64,000 nt of DNA. Source: CAZDKK01 sp964506245. GTDB lineage: Bacteria; Eisenbacteria; RBG-16-71-46; CAIMUX01; WJJG01. The stretch lies in NCBI GenBank assembly GCA_964506245.1, contig CAZDKK010000006.1, forward strand, positions 1-64,000, in the 5' to 3' direction. Under the pieces are notes generated by a model. That model was given only the letters and a program-made list of their open reading frames with translations. It did not search any database and had not been told where the DNA came from. The position numbers and the translations under genes were made by a program. Shown here one piece after another: positions 63,174 to 64,000 of this stretch; the first letter of the stretch is position 1, and each line of letters opens with the position of its first letter.

Positions 63174-63794
63174 GTGAGATGCGCTCGTCTGCAGCAAGGA
63201 CGGAGATGGGCTTGCCTGGGGGTTCTGGTGGCGGCCGTCGTTCTGGGGTGCGGCGGGGACGACAACCCCACGCCCCCCAATCATGACCCCGTGCCGGACT
63301 TCACCCTCATCGACATCAACCCGCATTCACCCACCCAAGGCGATCCCGTGGCGCTGAGCGACTTCGCCGGCCAGATCGTGATGATCTTCAACGGCGCCGC
63401 GACATGCGGCGTCTGCTGCGACGAGATGGATGCCGTGGGCCTGGCCATCGACAGCTTGGCGCAGGAGGGCATCACCGGCATCGCGGGGATGATGATCATC
63501 CCGACCGTCGCGCAGAACGAGAACGATCCGGACTATCTGCAGGGATACATGGAGGCCCCGCTGCCCGTCATGCGGGATTCGGTGGATGCGGTCCACGGGG
63601 GGAGCGCCATCCTTCGTCTGCTCGACTGCGAGGACTTTCACACGTTCCTCTTCATCGACCGCGATGGGTATGCGTGGAAGAAGACCAACGTCTACCAGGC
63701 ACCGGCGGGCATGTACGACTTCCGCCCCGCGGTCTCGCCGAGCGGATATGCCCAGTTGCTGGCCTGGCTCCGCGAAATCGACGCGCAGGAGTGA
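63174..63794 (+). CDS. redoxin-like lipoprotein
   Basis: 206 residues. Signal with lipobox V-V-L-G-C (Cys26), a Pro-rich linker and a thioredoxin/AhpC-like domain: P-D-F-T-L near residue 41, L-S-D-F-A-G-Q-I-V-M-I-F-N-G, then A-T-C-G-V-C-C-D-E (Cys78, 81, 82) as the likely active site. Three cysteines in C-x2-C-C echo those of the hgc cluster just upstream (128-base gap). GTG start with AAGGAGGT six bases ahead. Periplasmic thiol oxidoreductase; substrate unknown. Confidence 0.78.
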   Translation: MRCARLQQGRRWACLGVLVAAVVLGCGGDDNPTPPNHDPVPDFTLIDINPHSPTQGDPVALSDFAGQIVMIFNGAATCGVCCDEMDAVGLAIDSLAQEGITGIAGMMIIPTVAQNENDPDYLQGYMEAPLPVMRDSVDAVHGGSAILRLLDCEDFHTFLFIDRDGYAWKKTNVYQAPAGMYDFRPAVSPSGYAQLLAWLREIDAQE

Positions 63795-63849
63795 TCCGAT
63801 CGGGTCACCGGTCGAAGCAGCCGAGGGGTGACTCTCTTCAGGAGTGGGC

Positions 63850-64000
63850 ATGGCCGCGGTGCGATGGCTCCGCACGGATGTGCCGTTGGGCACCGCCCTC
63901 ATCGATGCCATCGGCGAAGCCGACGCGCTGCGGCGCGTGACCGCACTCCTTTTCGATGAAGCCCCCGCGGCCGGGATTGACGCGCGCGCCGCGGGTCGCC
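63850..64000 (+). CDS. N-terminus of a truncated gene, function unknown
   Basis: Open frame from ATG 63850 to the right edge (50 codons, no stop). AGGAG lies five bases before the start. The peptide begins M-A-A-V-R-W-L-R-T-D-V-P and shows no signal peptide. Family not recognised from this piece. Confidence 0.45.
   Translation, partial: MAAVRWLRTDVPLGTALIDAIGEADALRRVTALLFDEAPAAGIDARAAGR

Overview
The window is GC-rich (roughly two thirds G+C by eye) bacterial chromosomal DNA, densely coded on both strands, with no rRNA, tRNA, CRISPR array, IS element or phage gene that I could recognise. Several secreted proteins end in a FlgD-like/Por-type C-terminal module (an aryl-sulfotransferase-like protein at 24301, a 1229-residue repeat protein at 30094, and a broken remnant at 17798). 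Together with Sec/lipobox signals and a DsbD, a P1 peptidase and hgcAB, this suggests a Gram-negative, probably uncultured FCB-like lineage (Eisenbacteria/Krumholzibacteria-type) with anaerobic metabolism. The taxonomic placement is inference.

Layout: 1-2.8 kb, start of a secreted protein, then a thiolase-like protein and a DUF35-SCP2 fusion (acyl-CoA chemistry). 3.3-7.7 kb, a split MprF-like lipid aminoacylation pair and a degenerate PhoD-like protein. 7.8-12.8 kb, a sugar-nucleotidyltransferase and response regulator behind a sigma-54-type promoter, next to an NtrC-type activator and its histidine kinase. 13-19 kb, DUF1003 protein, lipoprotein, barrel-like protein, P1 peptidase, FmdB zinc ribbon, a pseudogene and Fpg. 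19-24 kb, sulfatase-fold/TPR protein, then 3-hydroxyacyl-CoA dehydrogenase plus thiolase. 24-30 kb, ASST-like secreted protein, Cache-PAS kinase, CPA2 antiporter. 30-38.5 kb, giant repeat protein, TlpA-like lipoprotein, DUF5658 protein, DsbD. 38.6-41.8 kb, a single-domain bacterial histone divergent from a two-gene DNA-repair-like operon with an SOS-box-like operator. 42-47 kb, NatAB-type ABC exporter, MFS transporter, membrane sulfatase-fold enzyme. 47.4-51.8 kb, MoxR-DUF58-BatA cluster. 51.8-60 kb, a complete kdp potassium operon with two mini-proteins and the KdpDE sensor pair. 60.2-63 kb, an arsR-(Cys-rich membrane protein)-ccdA-like-hgcA-hgcB cluster, followed by a redoxin-like lipoprotein and a truncated gene.

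The most notable locus is 60.2-63.0 kb. HgcA carries the N-V-W-C-A-A-G-K cap-helix motif and HgcB is a 2[4Fe-4S] ferredoxin ending in Cys-Cys, the hallmark pair for mercury methylation. All five genes carry unusual cysteine clusters, which suggests a thiol metal-handling chain ending in HgcAB. Second are the histone gene and the nuclease-phosphoesterase operon that share one divergent promoter region containing a GAAC-N4-GTTC operator. Several enzymes look catalytically degenerate (thiolase without its Cys, PhoD without metal ligands, DnaQ-type domain with an eroded active site), so roles assigned by homology should be read with that in mind.
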